Of a DNA stretch of 64,000 nucleotides, positions 17,550 to 26,667 are shown one piece after another (the first letter of the stretch is position 1; every line of letters begins with the position of its first letter). Source of the DNA: Holdemanella porci (lineage in GTDB: Bacteria > Bacillota_I > Bacilli_A > Erysipelotrichales > Erysipelotrichaceae); contig NZ_VUMR01000001.1 of assembly GCF_009696075.1 (NCBI RefSeq), positions 36,181 to 100,180 on the forward strand, in the 5' to 3' direction. Under the pieces are notes generated by a model. It saw nothing but the letters and a program-made list of their open reading frames with translations. It was not told the DNA's origin and made no database searches. Made by a program: the position numbers and the translations under genes.

Positions 17550-18526
17550 TCTTTAATTTCATAGTTAATAGTTCCATGACCATCTTTGATTTCAACTCTA
17601 GCCATGGCACCATTTACTACATACATATGCGGATACGTATGACCAATATCCACCTGAAATACAACATTAATATCAGGTAGTGCTTTTTTAAAAGCGTCTT
17701 CATACCCAATTAAATCCGAAACATTCTTAAATAGTACACGACCTACCAATATAGCCTTTGTATATTTAAAATACCCCATATACTTCATCTTCAGTAAAGC
17801 ACGATACACATCACATGAATTCATTGAAAAAATATCAAAGAACCAAATAATCCCATCTTCTTTATAACGTTCATTAAATTCTTTTACAAAATCATAAGGC
17901 GTGCCCGCCATATCATTTATACTCTCAAAACAACCACCAAGTAATCTACCCGATACACTACAATCACCCACATACTCTGTCTTTGTGTTAAGTATTGGAG
18001 CACCATCATTATAAAAATCAACATCCTGATGCATAGAACTTGAATGCAATTCACTATTCTTTCCCTTTAAAAAATCAAGACACAAACTCGAATATTCATT
18101 AATACTATATTCATCAAAACTACCCGCATTAAAACCATACACCGTAGCCAAATCACACTTACAAGTTATGGGAAACAATAAATTTGTAGGATCACTCGCC
18201 CCCAAGTACCACTTGGGATTCTTTTCAATCCAATCAAAATCCATATACGGCAACGTCTCAAACTGAAAGTCACCACCAGCCGCCAACCATATAGCTCCAA
18301 CACTAGAATCATTCACCAACAAATTCAATTCATCAACACGAGTTTTGGCATCAATACTTGGTTCACTATTATTACGAACACTAGCAGTTTCAACAATATG
18401 ATACCCATTGGATTCAATATACTCTATAGACGCATCAAAACTATCTAGCTTATGCCCTACACCACTCGACATAGCACAAACACCAATTGTATTATACTTC
18501 TCATTTAAAAATTTAGGATATTTCAT
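17546..18526 (-). CDS. LD-carboxypeptidase / MccF-like S66 peptidase
   Basis: From the ATG at 18526 (GGAGG 11 bp upstream) the protein has 326 residues. The N-terminal domain holds IGVCAMSSG, then AIWLAAGGDF, and the nucleophile Ser in GASDPTNLLF (about residue 111). The C-terminal domain has GGCFESINDMAGT and ends in DIGHTYPHMYVVNGA, which supplies the His of the Ser-Glu-His triad. S66 enzymes cut the L,D bond of murein tetrapeptides or, as in MccF, inactivate microcin C-like peptides. No signal peptide is seen, so it acts in the cytoplasm. An ATG at 18595 would precede the ribosome site and is not used. Confidence 0.88.
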   Translation of the reverse strand: MKYPKFLNEKYNTIGVCAMSSGVGHKLDSFDASIEYIESNGYHIVETASVRNNSEPSIDAKTRVDELNLLVNDSSVGAIWLAAGGDFQFETLPYMDFDWIEKNPKWYLGASDPTNLLFPITCKCDLATVYGFNAGSFDEYSINEYSSLCLDFLKGKNSELHSSSMHQDVDFYNDGAPILNTKTEYVGDCSVSGRLLGGCFESINDMAGTPYDFVKEFNERYKEDGIIWFFDIFSMNSCDVYRALLKMKYMGYFKYTKAILVGRVLFKNVSDLIGYEDAFKKALPDINVVFQVDIGHTYPHMYVVNGAMARVEIKDGHGTINYEIKE

Positions 18527-18706
18527 ACACAAAAAAACCTCCACACCCATTATAAAGGAAAAACGACAAGACACAAAGTCCTGCCGCATTTCCAATAGTT
18601 TAAAATAGAAAGGAAGTTTTATGTATTAGCACTTAATACACTTTTATTATAATCCCTATACAACCATTTGTCTTTGTACTTTTTAGTGAATTTGTATTAA
18701 AATCAG

Positions 18707-18876
18707 TCATAAACTAACATCTTTCAATACTAAATACTGCTTCGAACATAGATTTTCTAAACGAACATCAATAAGAAAACCATTAACATGAATTGCGATA
18801 TTCAAATTACCATACTCGCTTCACTTTGTTTCTTAATATTACTATCTACACGAACACTAAAGCTTATTGTATCCAT
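18707..18876 (-). pseudogene. relB/dinJ antitoxin remnant
   Basis: The frame begins MDTISFSVRVDSNIKKQSEASM and then hits a stop. Later pieces (NIAIHVNGFLI) continue in another frame. The nucleotide sequence matches the intact relB-like gene at 19167-19427 over the start region and the ACACAT/AACATG helix region. It is a broken paralogue of that antitoxin. Confidence 0.65.
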
Positions 18877-18939
18877 ACTCATTTATATGGATGTCAATAC
18901 AAGAGGATAGCCTTAGCCTTAATAAAATATATTGTGTAA

Positions 18940-19050
18940 AATCCGATTGATGGTAGAAATACCAAAAACGGTGTACCCTACCAAAACCAAACGGAAAGTG
19001 ATTGGAAACGTCAGCCTGGACCCAGGCTAAAAACAATGAGGACTCGGTAA
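18940..19050 (+). pseudogene. Possible C-terminal gene fragment
   Basis: A 36-codon frame without a start reads NPIDGRNTKNGVPYQNQTES and then DWKRQPGPRLKTMRTR before a TAA. Its composition is protein-like and it contains a GC-rich hairpin (AGCCTGG/CCAGGCT at 19013-19028). I do not recognise it. It may be the tail of a lost gene of the islet. The rest of 18596-19166 shows nothing else beyond the relB relic. Confidence 0.22.
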
Positions 19051-19166
19051 GATGTTCAGACTCACAACAATCAAATTTAGAGCTTTTACTCTTTTTTTAT
19101 TCCATTTCGGCAGTCTCAAGCTAGCGTTTCTTCATTTTCTTAAATATATTTGTTTTCAATGTATAC

Positions 19167-19427
19167 TCACTCTTTCAATACTCTTAACGCTTCCTCTACG
19201 TCAGAGTATCGTTTTACCAAAGGATCACACACAATACGTTCAGCCTCCAACATAGCTGCCATTGTTTCCTTGTTTACATCAAAAGGAAAACCACCTACAC
19301 AAAGAGACTTATTAAGAAACACATTGATCGCAGTATTCAAATCAACACCTAATTCACCATACATGGCTTCACATTGTTTTAAAATATCACTATCTACACA
19401 AATATTGAAACTTGTTGTATTATCCAT
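19167..19427 (-). CDS. RelB/DinJ-family antitoxin
   Basis: The 86 residues begin with a ribbon-helix-helix (TTSFNICVDSDILKQCEAMY, then GVDLNTAINVFLNKSL) and continue with GFPFDVNKETMAAMLEAERI, the usual DinJ/RelB core. The acidic C-terminus DVEEALRVLKE would wrap a RelE- or YafQ-type toxin. AAAGGAGCT precedes the ATG. No intact toxin gene follows; the 3' flank is full of stops. It is either an orphan or the antitoxin of a toxin that has been lost. Confidence 0.85.
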   Translation of the reverse strand: MDNTTSFNICVDSDILKQCEAMYGELGVDLNTAINVFLNKSLCVGGFPFDVNKETMAAMLEAERIVCDPLVKRYSDVEEALRVLKE

Positions 19428-19683
19428 AATATTAGCTCCTTTACATTTAAATTTTCATTAAATTATGCTATGCAATTAAGGCAAAAGTAATACTACACTA
19501 CCCTTTTGCTTTTCTTAACCCATAAGATATTTCTGCACTCTTTATGGAATCACTTAATTCTTTGATAATTGTCCACTTAACTGTGTATTAATCGTTTTTC
19601 CAAATGCATAGGTCGTTCCAAAGAAACTTTTTTTATTTCTAGTAAGTTTAGAATCAATTCATTTCAAAGAACAGTTACGTACT

Positions 19684-19851
19684 TCATTTACTGAATCCAA
19701 ACATTTTTTTGAATTCTTCAACATCTTTTAGATCATGATGATCATTTGTTGTTTGAATTTTGATTTTCTTTGTATCCGACATAATACGACAAAATCGATC
19801 TATATCAGAACCTTTAATTTTAAATGTATCTGTAAAACTCTTGATTGCCAT
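19684..19851 (-). CDS. Small hypothetical protein, 55 residues
   Basis: The frame from the ATG at 19851 reads MAIKSFTDTFKIKGSDIDRF, then CRIMSDTKKIKIQTTND, and ends KKMFGFSK. It is charged and soluble. AGGTAGGG stands upstream as a weak ribosome site; a longer start at 19917 has a less likely basic N-terminus. I do not recognise the family. Lying between TA relics and housekeeping genes, it could be an antitoxin-like or regulatory protein, but there is no direct evidence. The stretch 19430-19683 beside it holds only broken frames. Confidence 0.5.
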   Translation of the reverse strand: MAIKSFTDTFKIKGSDIDRFCRIMSDTKKIKIQTTNDHHDLKDVEEFKKMFGFSK

Positions 19852-19973
19852 ACAACATACCCTACCTTTCAAAAATAAATAACGCTTACCTAGGCCACAA
19901 CGGTGTGGAAGACGCATCTTTTACCCACTTCAGACGTTCCTATATCTATAATACACAAAGTTTAACCAACAAA

Positions 19974-20001
19974 AAAGAGTAGGCGCGCATTCCTACTCTT
20001 T
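19974..20001 (-). terminator. Terminator downstream of the cupin/trpS/galE genes
   Basis: AAAGAGTAGG and CCTACTCTTT form a perfect 10-bp stem around eight bases, followed on the minus strand by a T-run. It lies 165 bp after the cupin stop codon. Confidence 0.75.
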
Positions 20002-20164
20002 ATGCATCCTCTATTAAGTCGCGATTTAAGAGAATAAATTGACGGATTATTTCTCACAGAAATATTATAGAGAGAAATAGTTCTATGTGCGAAATCGCTT
20101 TCACAAAACCAATAGTATTATATATCAATTTTGTTTATCATGTTTGCACAAATTAGCAATCTGT

Positions 20165-20509
20165 TTATATTTTTTGTTGAGAATCATAAATAATCAAAGC
20201 CATGAAGACAAGATCCTCATCTTGTTCATTCAAAATACTATGACCCTTGCCACTTGGCGTAAAATAATGTTCCCCTGGCTTTAAATATAAAGTTCGCTCA
20301 TGATTATCATCCAGTGTTGCCACTCCAGAAAGAACGAAATAATCTTCGCCATCTCCATTATGCACATGATAACCAACACTACAACCCTTCTTTAAAGTGA
20401 CCTTGGCATACACACGATTCATACCATGCATCTCTTGAGTACTCATGATATGTTCAAAATGTGCAATACCAGTACCACCCATAAAATTTTCTTTATCTAC
20501 AACTACCAT
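20165..20509 (-). CDS. Single-domain cupin protein
   Basis: This 114-residue beta-barrel has cupin motif 1 as GCSVGYHVHNGDGEDYFVLSG (His-x-His and Glu metal ligands) and motif 2 as PGEHYFTPSGKGHSILN. It probably binds a divalent metal; the substrate is unknown. It lies 11 bp after trpS in the same direction, so it is co-transcribed with a translation enzyme gene without a clear functional link. Confidence 0.88.
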   Translation of the reverse strand: MVVVDKENFMGGTGIAHFEHIMSTQEMHGMNRVYAKVTLKKGCSVGYHVHNGDGEDYFVLSGVATLDDNHERTLYLKPGEHYFTPSGKGHSILNEQDEDLVFMALIIYDSQQKI

Positions 20510-20520
20510 TTTCTATACCC

Positions 20521-21579
20521 CTAGATCAAAGAATTATCTTTGAAATAATTGATCTTCATACTTGACTTCACTTCATCCAAAGTCTTTTCCGCTGTCGCAT
20601 ACGCCTTTTTCGTACCCTCTTCTAGAATCTTAACAACTTCAGGAAGTTTAGCCTGCCATTCCAATCTTCTTTCACGAATTGGAGCCAACTCTTCTTGCAT
20701 AACACTATTTAAGAAACGTTTCACCTTCACATCTCCTAAACCACCACGCTGATAGTGTGCTTTTAATGCATCCAAATTTTCATATTCCGGCAAATACTTT
20801 TCGAAATGCTCTGGCTTACAGAACGCATCCAAATATGTAAATACACAGTTTCCCTCAATCTTACCAGGATCACTCACCTTAATATGATCAGGATCTGTAT
20901 ACATACTCATAACTTTCTTCTTGATTGTCTCTTCATCATCCGACAAATAAATACAGTTACCTAAAGACTTAGACATCTTTGCCTTACCATCTGTACCCGG
21001 AAGTCTTAAACAAGCACAGTTTTGTGGTAATAAGATTTTAGGTTCTACCAAAGTTTCCCCATAAATCGAATTGAATTTGTGAACGATCTCCTGCGTCTGT
21101 TCAATCATAGGCATCTGATCTTCACCAGCAGGAACCGTAGTTGCCTTAAATGCCGTAATGTCGGCAGCCTGTGAAATTGGATAACACTGGAAGCCAACCG
21201 GAATGCTCGCATCAAATCCACGCATCTTAATTTCAGCCTTCACAGTTGGATTTCTTTGAAGACGACTTACAGAAACTAAGTTCATATAATAGAATGTCAA
21301 TTCTGTCAATTGACTGATTTCAGACTGAATAAAAATTGTTGTCTTACTCGGATCAATACCACAAGCCAAATAATCCAAAGCCACCTCTAAAATGTTTTCA
21401 CGCACCTTATCCGGATTATCAAAATTATCTGTCAATGCCTGTGCATCCGCAATCATAATATAAATTTCATCATATTCTCCAGAATTCTGTAAAAGAACAC
21501 GATTTCTTAAGGAACCCACATAATGTCCAATATGCAATTTACCCGTCGGACGATCCCCCGTTAAAATAATCTTAGCCAT
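20521..21579 (-). CDS. trpS: Tryptophanyl-tRNA synthetase
   Basis: From the ATG at 21579 (GAGGT upstream) the protein has 352 residues, normal for bacterial TrpRS. The class I signatures are GKLHIGHYVG near the N-terminus and GKAKMSKSLGN. DQMPMIEQTQEI and PAGED complete the Trp and ATP pocket. It charges tRNA-Trp in the cytoplasm. No T-box leader was seen; the gene starts 10 bp after the galE stop and is likely read from the galE side. Confidence 0.96.
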   Translation of the reverse strand: MAKIILTGDRPTGKLHIGHYVGSLRNRVLLQNSGEYDEIYIMIADAQALTDNFDNPDKVRENILEVALDYLACGIDPSKTTIFIQSEISQLTELTFYYMNLVSVSRLQRNPTVKAEIKMRGFDASIPVGFQCYPISQAADITAFKATTVPAGEDQMPMIEQTQEIVHKFNSIYGETLVEPKILLPQNCACLRLPGTDGKAKMSKSLGNCIYLSDDEETIKKKVMSMYTDPDHIKVSDPGKIEGNCVFTYLDAFCKPEHFEKYLPEYENLDALKAHYQRGGLGDVKVKRFLNSVMQEELAPIRERRLEWQAKLPEVVKILEEGTKKAYATAEKTLDEVKSSMKINYFKDNSLI

Positions 21580-21589
21580 AAATACCTCA

Positions 21590-22591
21590 CTATAATAATT
21601 GTTTCTTCGCAAAATTCCATGTGTCTCTACACATGTCATCTAGATTCTTTTCAGCCACCCAGCCAAGCTGTTCCTTAGCACGAGTCGGATCTGCGTAGCA
21701 AGTCGCAATATCACCTGGACGTCTTGGTTTGATCACATAAGGAATCTTGATTCCATTCACTCTTTCAAAGGCATGCACAATATCCAATACACTATATCCT
21801 TTTCCTGTTCCCAAGTTACAAATATGCACACCCGGCGTATTGTACTTTTCAATTGCTAATACATGACCTTTAGCCAAGTCAACCACATGAATATAGTCAC
21901 GAACACCCGTTCCATCCGGTGTATCATAATCATCTCCAAATACACCAAGTTCTGGAAGTTCACCCGTTGCCACTTTCATAATATATGGCATCAAGTTATT
22001 TGGAATTCCCTTTGGATTTTCACCAATCAAACCCGACTCATGCGCTCCAATAGGATTGAAATAACGAAGTAAAGTTACACTCATTTCTGGGTTGGCAAAC
22101 TGCACATCTGTTAAGATTCTTTCCATCATCGCCTTTGTAGCTCCATAAGGATTGGTTGTAACACCAAGCTTACAGTCTTCTGTTAAAGGAACCACTTCAG
22201 GATCTCCATATACAGTCGCACTTGAACTAAACACAATACTTGGAACATGATACTTTTTCATCATTTTGGCAACTACTAAAGTAGTCATCAAGTTATTTGT
22301 ATAATACTCAATTGGTTTTTGAACACTTTCACCAACTGCTTTAAATGCACAACAATGAATCACCGCATCCAATTTATTTTCCTTAAATACAGACTCTGTT
22401 TTTTCTTCATCTAACACATTGAATTCATAAAACTTAACATGTTTTCCTGTAATTTTATAAATCGATTCCAACACATCTGGTTTTGAATTTGAGAAATCAT
22501 CAATCACGACAACATCATGACCACTTTCTAATAATTCAACACAAATATGACTACCAATATATCCAGTACCACCGGCAATTAAAATATTCAT
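21590..22591 (-). CDS. galE: UDP-glucose 4-epimerase
   Basis: The 333 residues begin MNILIAGGTGYIGSH, the NAD-binding Rossmann motif. Ser and Tyr-x3-Lys of the short-chain dehydrogenase site are in VFSSSATVYG and NPYGATKAM. GTGVRDYIHVVDLAKGH and RPGDIATCYADP are typical of GalE. It interconverts UDP-glucose and UDP-galactose, so it can serve both galactose released by LacZ and precursor supply for the surface glycan. The ATG at 22591 follows GAGG; the upstream ATG in the same frame lacks this. Confidence 0.95.
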   Translation of the reverse strand: MNILIAGGTGYIGSHICVELLESGHDVVVIDDFSNSKPDVLESIYKITGKHVKFYEFNVLDEEKTESVFKENKLDAVIHCCAFKAVGESVQKPIEYYTNNLMTTLVVAKMMKKYHVPSIVFSSSATVYGDPEVVPLTEDCKLGVTTNPYGATKAMMERILTDVQFANPEMSVTLLRYFNPIGAHESGLIGENPKGIPNNLMPYIMKVATGELPELGVFGDDYDTPDGTGVRDYIHVVDLAKGHVLAIEKYNTPGVHICNLGTGKGYSVLDIVHAFERVNGIKIPYVIKPRRPGDIATCYADPTRAKEQLGWVAEKNLDDMCRDTWNFAKKQLL

Positions 22592-22638
22592 ACGTAAAAC
22601 CTCATTTCTATCCAACATTATAACCTATTTTGACCATA

Positions 22639-23121
22639 CTACAAAATAAGAATCTCTTTACATTCCTCTTTGGTTAAAGATACAGCCTTATCCTCAAACC
22701 AAAGACAACCATTCTTCTTGTCATAATAATCAAATTTGATACTACGACCCAATTTCTTTTCCAACTGCTTCTTTTTAACCAGTACAAGTTTAGGATTTAA
22801 ACACTGATCATAGATCTTAAAAGCCAAAAGAAACTGTGAAACACTATGACAAAGTACAACCCTCTCATCTTCACACAAATTATCTATATTCTTTTGTTGT
22901 GTCAAAACAAGATTAAACTTCTTTTTCGGATCCCGATATAGGAATGGATAGTACAAATAAAACATCGACTTACACTTTTGACATTGATGTATAAAATACG
23001 AACCATCATTCAAGCGAATTCTAGCGACACTATCCATTTGTGCAATCACAACCGTATCTCTTTTTATCTCAAAAACATGCCCACAATGTGGACATGTGAT
23101 GGGTATCATTCTTTCTTTCAT
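22639..23121 (-). CDS. CpXC-domain zinc-binding protein
   Basis: The 160 residues open with MKERMIPITCPHCGHVFEI and continue with a second pair in HQCQKCKSMFYLYYPFLYRD, giving a four-Cys zinc knuckle followed by the FNLVLTQQ segment of CpXC proteins. The role of the family is not known. Its ATG overlaps the stop of the aminopeptidase gene (TGATG), so the two are translationally coupled. Confidence 0.75.
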   Translation of the reverse strand: MKERMIPITCPHCGHVFEIKRDTVVIAQMDSVARIRLNDGSYFIHQCQKCKSMFYLYYPFLYRDPKKKFNLVLTQQKNIDNLCEDERVVLCHSVSQFLLAFKIYDQCLNPKLVLVKKKQLEKKLGRSIKFDYYDKKNGCLWFEDKAVSLTKEECKEILIL

Positions 23122-24899
23122 CAAATAGATCGACAAGCCGATTTTAACCACTCAGCTTCATCACTCGTTAAATAAGGACTGATCTTTTCCAATACCTCTT
23201 TATGATAGTTGTTTAACCAAGCCTTTTCTTCATTTGTCAATAAAGAAACATCCAAACCATCCAAGTCAAAAGGTACAAACGTAATTGGTTCAAAATGCAT
23301 GAACTGACCATAGTTATTCACATTGCCTTTTACGACAACCATTTCATTTTCATGACGAATACCAAACTTACCTTCACAATAGACACCCGGCTCATTTGAA
23401 GTAATCATACCCTCATCTAATACACACATTTCATTACGATGAGGTAAGACTCTCCATCTAAAGCCATTTGGTGATTCATGTACATTCAATAAGTGACCTA
23501 CACCATGTCCTGTACCACATTGATAATCCACATCCTGATCCCATAGTGGTCCACGAGCTAGAATATCTAAGTTGATTCCTGAACATCCAAATAAGAAGTG
23601 TGCATCCGATAAACGAATATGTCCTCTTAATGCCTTAGTAAACCAATATCGCTCTTCTTCACTAATATCACCCAACACAAATGTACGCGTAATATCTGTA
23701 GTTCCCTCTAGATATTGTCCACCACTATCAATTAGAAGCATGCCTGAATTTGTAATTTCAACATTCGTTTCTGGCTTTGAAGAATAGTGCATCATAGCCG
23801 CATGTTCTTTATAAGCACAAATCGTATCAAAACTATCCTCTAAATAGTTGTCTTGTTGGCTACGAAGAACTTGTAATTTAGACTGAACGCTCATTTCGCT
23901 CATCTCTATCTTACCCACATTCTTCTTTAACCAATACATGAATTTAGTAACGGCAACACCATCTTTAATGTGCGCCCACTTTGTACACTTTAATTCTGTT
24001 TCATTCTTTAAAGCCTTCCATAAAATGATTGGACTCTCCTTAAATACTGGCTTAGCCTTTAAATTAGAAACAATCGCATAGTTTACACTCGAAGGATCCA
24101 CTAGTACTAAACCATTCAATGCCTTTGTAGCTTCATACATATCATTATAGCCACAAACCGTAACATTGTTCTTACTAAATTCTTGTTCACTCAATTCATC
24201 CAAACGAGAAGCATCCATATAAATAGAAGCCGAATCTAAAGATACGATTGAATATGCAAGCGCAACTGGAAAGTTAGGAATGTCATGTGCTCTTAAATTA
24301 TAAAGCCATGCAATCTGATCCACACTTGTGAGTACAATGGAATCGACTTTATTTTCCCTTAAGAAAGCACGCAAACGAGAAAGCTTACTTTCCATAGATT
24401 CACCCGCAAACTTTTCCGAATAATGGAAAGTTGGTGTACTAGGAAGCTCAGGACGATCTGTCCATACGTCATTTACTAAATCTAGATTTACATTCATGTT
24501 TAAGTGTGCCAAATCAAATACAGATTTATAGGCCAAGGCATCCTTTGTATTCATGACACGACCATCAAATCCAACGGTATCGTTTTCTTTTAGATTTTCA
24601 ACAATATACGCATCTAGTTCAGGAACTCCAGGCTGACCCATTCTCATTAAATCAATGCCTGTACCTTGCAATTGATTTGCCGCCTGAATAAAATAACGAC
24701 CATCTGTCCATAGTGCAGCCTTATCCAGTAATACAACTAAGACACCTGCACTTCCAGTGAATCCAGACATATATTTACGACATGCGAAATATTCGCAAAC
24801 ATATTCTGTTTCATGAAAGTCAGACGTAGGAATAATATATGCCTGTACATTATTCTCCATCATCTTCTCACGCAATTTTGAAATTCTTTGAGTAATCAT
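23121..24899 (-). CDS. pepP: Xaa-Pro aminopeptidase, M24B, long three-domain form
   Basis: At 592 residues this is the long, APP1-like form with two creatinase-type N-terminal domains before the pita-bread catalytic domain. Metal ligands are the two Asp in LLIDSGGQYLEGTTDITRT, the His in GTGHGVGHLLNVHE and the two Glu in NEPGVYCEGKFGIRHENE. It removes N-terminal residues preceding proline in cytoplasmic peptides. It shares a transcript direction with the CpXC gene and galE. The symbol is by function; the long form is not identical to E. coli PepP. Confidence 0.93.
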   Translation of the reverse strand: MITQRISKLREKMMENNVQAYIIPTSDFHETEYVCEYFACRKYMSGFTGSAGVLVVLLDKAALWTDGRYFIQAANQLQGTGIDLMRMGQPGVPELDAYIVENLKENDTVGFDGRVMNTKDALAYKSVFDLAHLNMNVNLDLVNDVWTDRPELPSTPTFHYSEKFAGESMESKLSRLRAFLRENKVDSIVLTSVDQIAWLYNLRAHDIPNFPVALAYSIVSLDSASIYMDASRLDELSEQEFSKNNVTVCGYNDMYEATKALNGLVLVDPSSVNYAIVSNLKAKPVFKESPIILWKALKNETELKCTKWAHIKDGVAVTKFMYWLKKNVGKIEMSEMSVQSKLQVLRSQQDNYLEDSFDTICAYKEHAAMMHYSSKPETNVEITNSGMLLIDSGGQYLEGTTDITRTFVLGDISEEERYWFTKALRGHIRLSDAHFLFGCSGINLDILARGPLWDQDVDYQCGTGHGVGHLLNVHESPNGFRWRVLPHRNEMCVLDEGMITSNEPGVYCEGKFGIRHENEMVVVKGNVNNYGQFMHFEPITFVPFDLDGLDVSLLTNEEKAWLNNYHKEVLEKISPYLTSDEAEWLKSACRSI

Positions 24900-24920
24900 T
24901 TTTTTAAATCCTTCTTTCCT

Positions 24921-25619
24921 CTATGCCAATTTCTTAAGTGCATCCACCTGGTATACCATATCCAAGAAATCAAATGCCCCACAAGAAAAACATAACACAA
25001 TCATAATCAAAAATAACATCTTAATAATATAAGTCACAAAATAAACCGCTTTGACACTATTCTCCAATCGCATGTATTTAAAGTGTGACCACATAATAAA
25101 AAGCGGAAACATAAACAATGCACCTTGAAACAACCAATACATCCAAGTACGATTTTGTAGAAGGTATAAGATGTTGAATACCTTATGCGCATGAAAATCA
25201 ATCATGAACTGATTGATCACAGCCACCGATGCATGCCCATTTAAAAAGCCAAGTGCACCTAGAAAGCTGACACCCGCAAATACATTCGTCAAAAAGATAA
25301 CGGTTTTTGCGATTTGTTTAGGCTTCTTTGTGGTAACACGATTTGCCTGTGCCAAAAGACATAAGTGGCTCACAATAAAAAATATACCATATAAAAATGA
25401 ATAGAACGGAATGAAACAATAGAAGATACAGAAAACTATCGATATACCCAACATTAGATTTCCAATGGAATCGGTTGTCGTACGATACTTCTGAATTCTA
25501 CGAATTCCATTTTTATGCATTGAAAAAGCACGCGTAATCGCATTATAAACCGGTTTTGGAAGTATTGACATCAATACCACGAAAACAAGCACAATACCTA
25601 TCACAATATAATCGCCCAT
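24921..25619 (-). CDS. Membrane protein of unknown function, 232 residues
   Basis: There are five to six hydrophobic segments, starting MGDYIVIGIVLVFVVLMSIL and including a pair around GNLMLGISIVFCIFYCFIPF and VYFVTYIIKMLFLIMIVLC. Short basic loops lie between them (NGIRRIQKYR). No catalytic motif is visible. It lies 21 bp before the aminopeptidase gene and behind its own promoter, so it heads this transcription unit. Confidence 0.7.
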   Translation of the reverse strand: MGDYIVIGIVLVFVVLMSILPKPVYNAITRAFSMHKNGIRRIQKYRTTTDSIGNLMLGISIVFCIFYCFIPFYSFLYGIFFIVSHLCLLAQANRVTTKKPKQIAKTVIFLTNVFAGVSFLGALGFLNGHASVAVINQFMIDFHAHKVFNILYLLQNRTWMYWLFQGALFMFPLFIMWSHFKYMRLENSVKAVYFVTYIIKMLFLIMIVLCFSCGAFDFLDMVYQVDALKKLA

Positions 25620-25648
25620 TTTATCCCCCTTTTAATATTTACCTTTCT

Positions 25649-25678
25649 ATTGTAGAATAAAAATATCATTTCGTCCAA
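25649..25678 (-). promoter_or_regulatory. Promoter upstream of the membrane-protein/pepP unit
   Basis: TTGGAC and TACAAT lie 18 bp apart on the minus strand, 29 bp before the ATG of the membrane-protein gene, in the intergenic space shared with the divergent HAD gene. Confidence 0.6.
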
Positions 25679-25694
25679 TCAGAAAGAGGTCTAT

Positions 25695-26528
25695 ATGAAA
25701 CTTATATTTTTAGACGCCGATGGCACCCTGTTTCATCACGAAGGCTACATTCCGGATAGTGCAATAGACGCTTGTATTCAAGCCCAGAAAAACGGACACA
25801 AAGTCATTCTATGCACAGGAAGACAGCGCATTGAAATCTTTGGCCCGATGCTAGAAATTGACTATGACGCCATTATTGCCGGAAGTGGGGCAACCATTGA
25901 ATGTGAACACAAAATCGTAGAAGAAAATGCACTCACAAAAGAAGAAAGCCAATACCTTTCTAACTACTTATTAGAAAACAACATTCCCGCAAACTTTGAA
26001 TGTTCTAATGGTATCTATGCCACTCAATATACAAAAGACACGATGTTAAAAATGGTGGAAGAACAATGTGCCGGCAAAAGTGAAGAAGAAAAAGCCAAAC
26101 ATGGCCTTACCATTCTAACGAGCCAAATCCGTGTTGTCGACAATATAAAAGACCTTGTCTACAACAAAGTCTCCGTTATTGACAATGGGAAAACGCCATA
26201 CAAAAAGATCCAACAAGATCTGTCCGACAAATACGATGTGATTCCGGCAACCTTTGCACCACTAGGAAAAGAAAGTGGAGAAATCACTTCCTATCACATC
26301 AATAAAGCCACAGGCATGGATGCCGTAATCAAATACTTTCATGCCGACATTAAAGATACGATTGCGATTGGAGACGGCTTTAATGATATTCCTATGTTTG
26401 AAAAAGCACATCTAAGCATCGCCATGGGAAATGCTCCACAAGAAATCAAAGATAAAGCAGATAAAATTACAACATCACTAGATGAAGATGGTATATATCA
26501 TGCCTTTAAAGAATTGAATCTAATTTAA
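25695..26528 (+). CDS. HAD-superfamily phosphatase, Cof subfamily (IIB)
   Basis: The 277 residues begin MKLIFLDADGTLF (motif I with both Asp) and contain LCTGRQ (motif II), the Lys region in YHINKATGMDAV, and IGDGFNDIPMFEKA (motif IV). The large cap between motifs II and III places it in subfamily IIB with Cof and YidA. These act on sugar phosphates or nucleotide-derived phosphates; the substrate here is not known. AGAAAGAGGT precedes the ATG. Confidence 0.92.
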   Translation: MKLIFLDADGTLFHHEGYIPDSAIDACIQAQKNGHKVILCTGRQRIEIFGPMLEIDYDAIIAGSGATIECEHKIVEENALTKEESQYLSNYLLENNIPANFECSNGIYATQYTKDTMLKMVEEQCAGKSEEEKAKHGLTILTSQIRVVDNIKDLVYNKVSVIDNGKTPYKKIQQDLSDKYDVIPATFAPLGKESGEITSYHINKATGMDAVIKYFHADIKDTIAIGDGFNDIPMFEKAHLSIAMGNAPQEIKDKADKITTSLDEDGIYHAFKELNLI

Positions 26529-26667
26529 AGAATATCCTACAAAAATCATATACGATTTCTGTAGGATATTCTTTGCCTTCAATTACCGCATAGTTTGAAA
26601 AACACGTTTGATCAGACACTTCAATCACAGGACATTCATCGATTTCAATTTGATTTATTATTCTCAT
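26506..26667 (-). CDS. Possible small ORF overlapping fic and HAD gene ends
   Basis: A 53-codon frame from an ATG at 26667 reads MRIINQIEIDECPVIEVSDQ and continues with TCFSNYAVIEGKEYPTEIVY to a stop at 26506. Its composition looks protein-like, but it has no ribosome site. It overlaps the fic end by 23 bp and the HAD gene by 23 bp, and it runs through the terminator hairpin. It could be a real gene of the fic operon or chance. Confidence 0.28.
   Translation of the reverse strand: MRIINQIEIDECPVIEVSDQTCFSNYAVIEGKEYPTEIVYDFCRIFFKLDSIL
26527..26574. terminator. Long hairpin terminator between convergent genes
   Basis: AAAGAATATCCTACA and TGTAGGATATTCTTT form a perfect 15-bp stem with further inner pairing, directly after the HAD stop codon. 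It suits termination from the HAD side and possibly from both sides. Confidence 0.7.

Noticed and set aside
19013..19028. GC-rich hairpin AGCCTGG/CCAGGCT as a terminator
   Set aside because: It lacks a T-run on either strand and has a two-base loop.
21579..21600. T-box or attenuator before trpS
   Set aside because: trpS begins 10 bp after galE, leaving no room for a leader, and no T-box sequence was found before galE.
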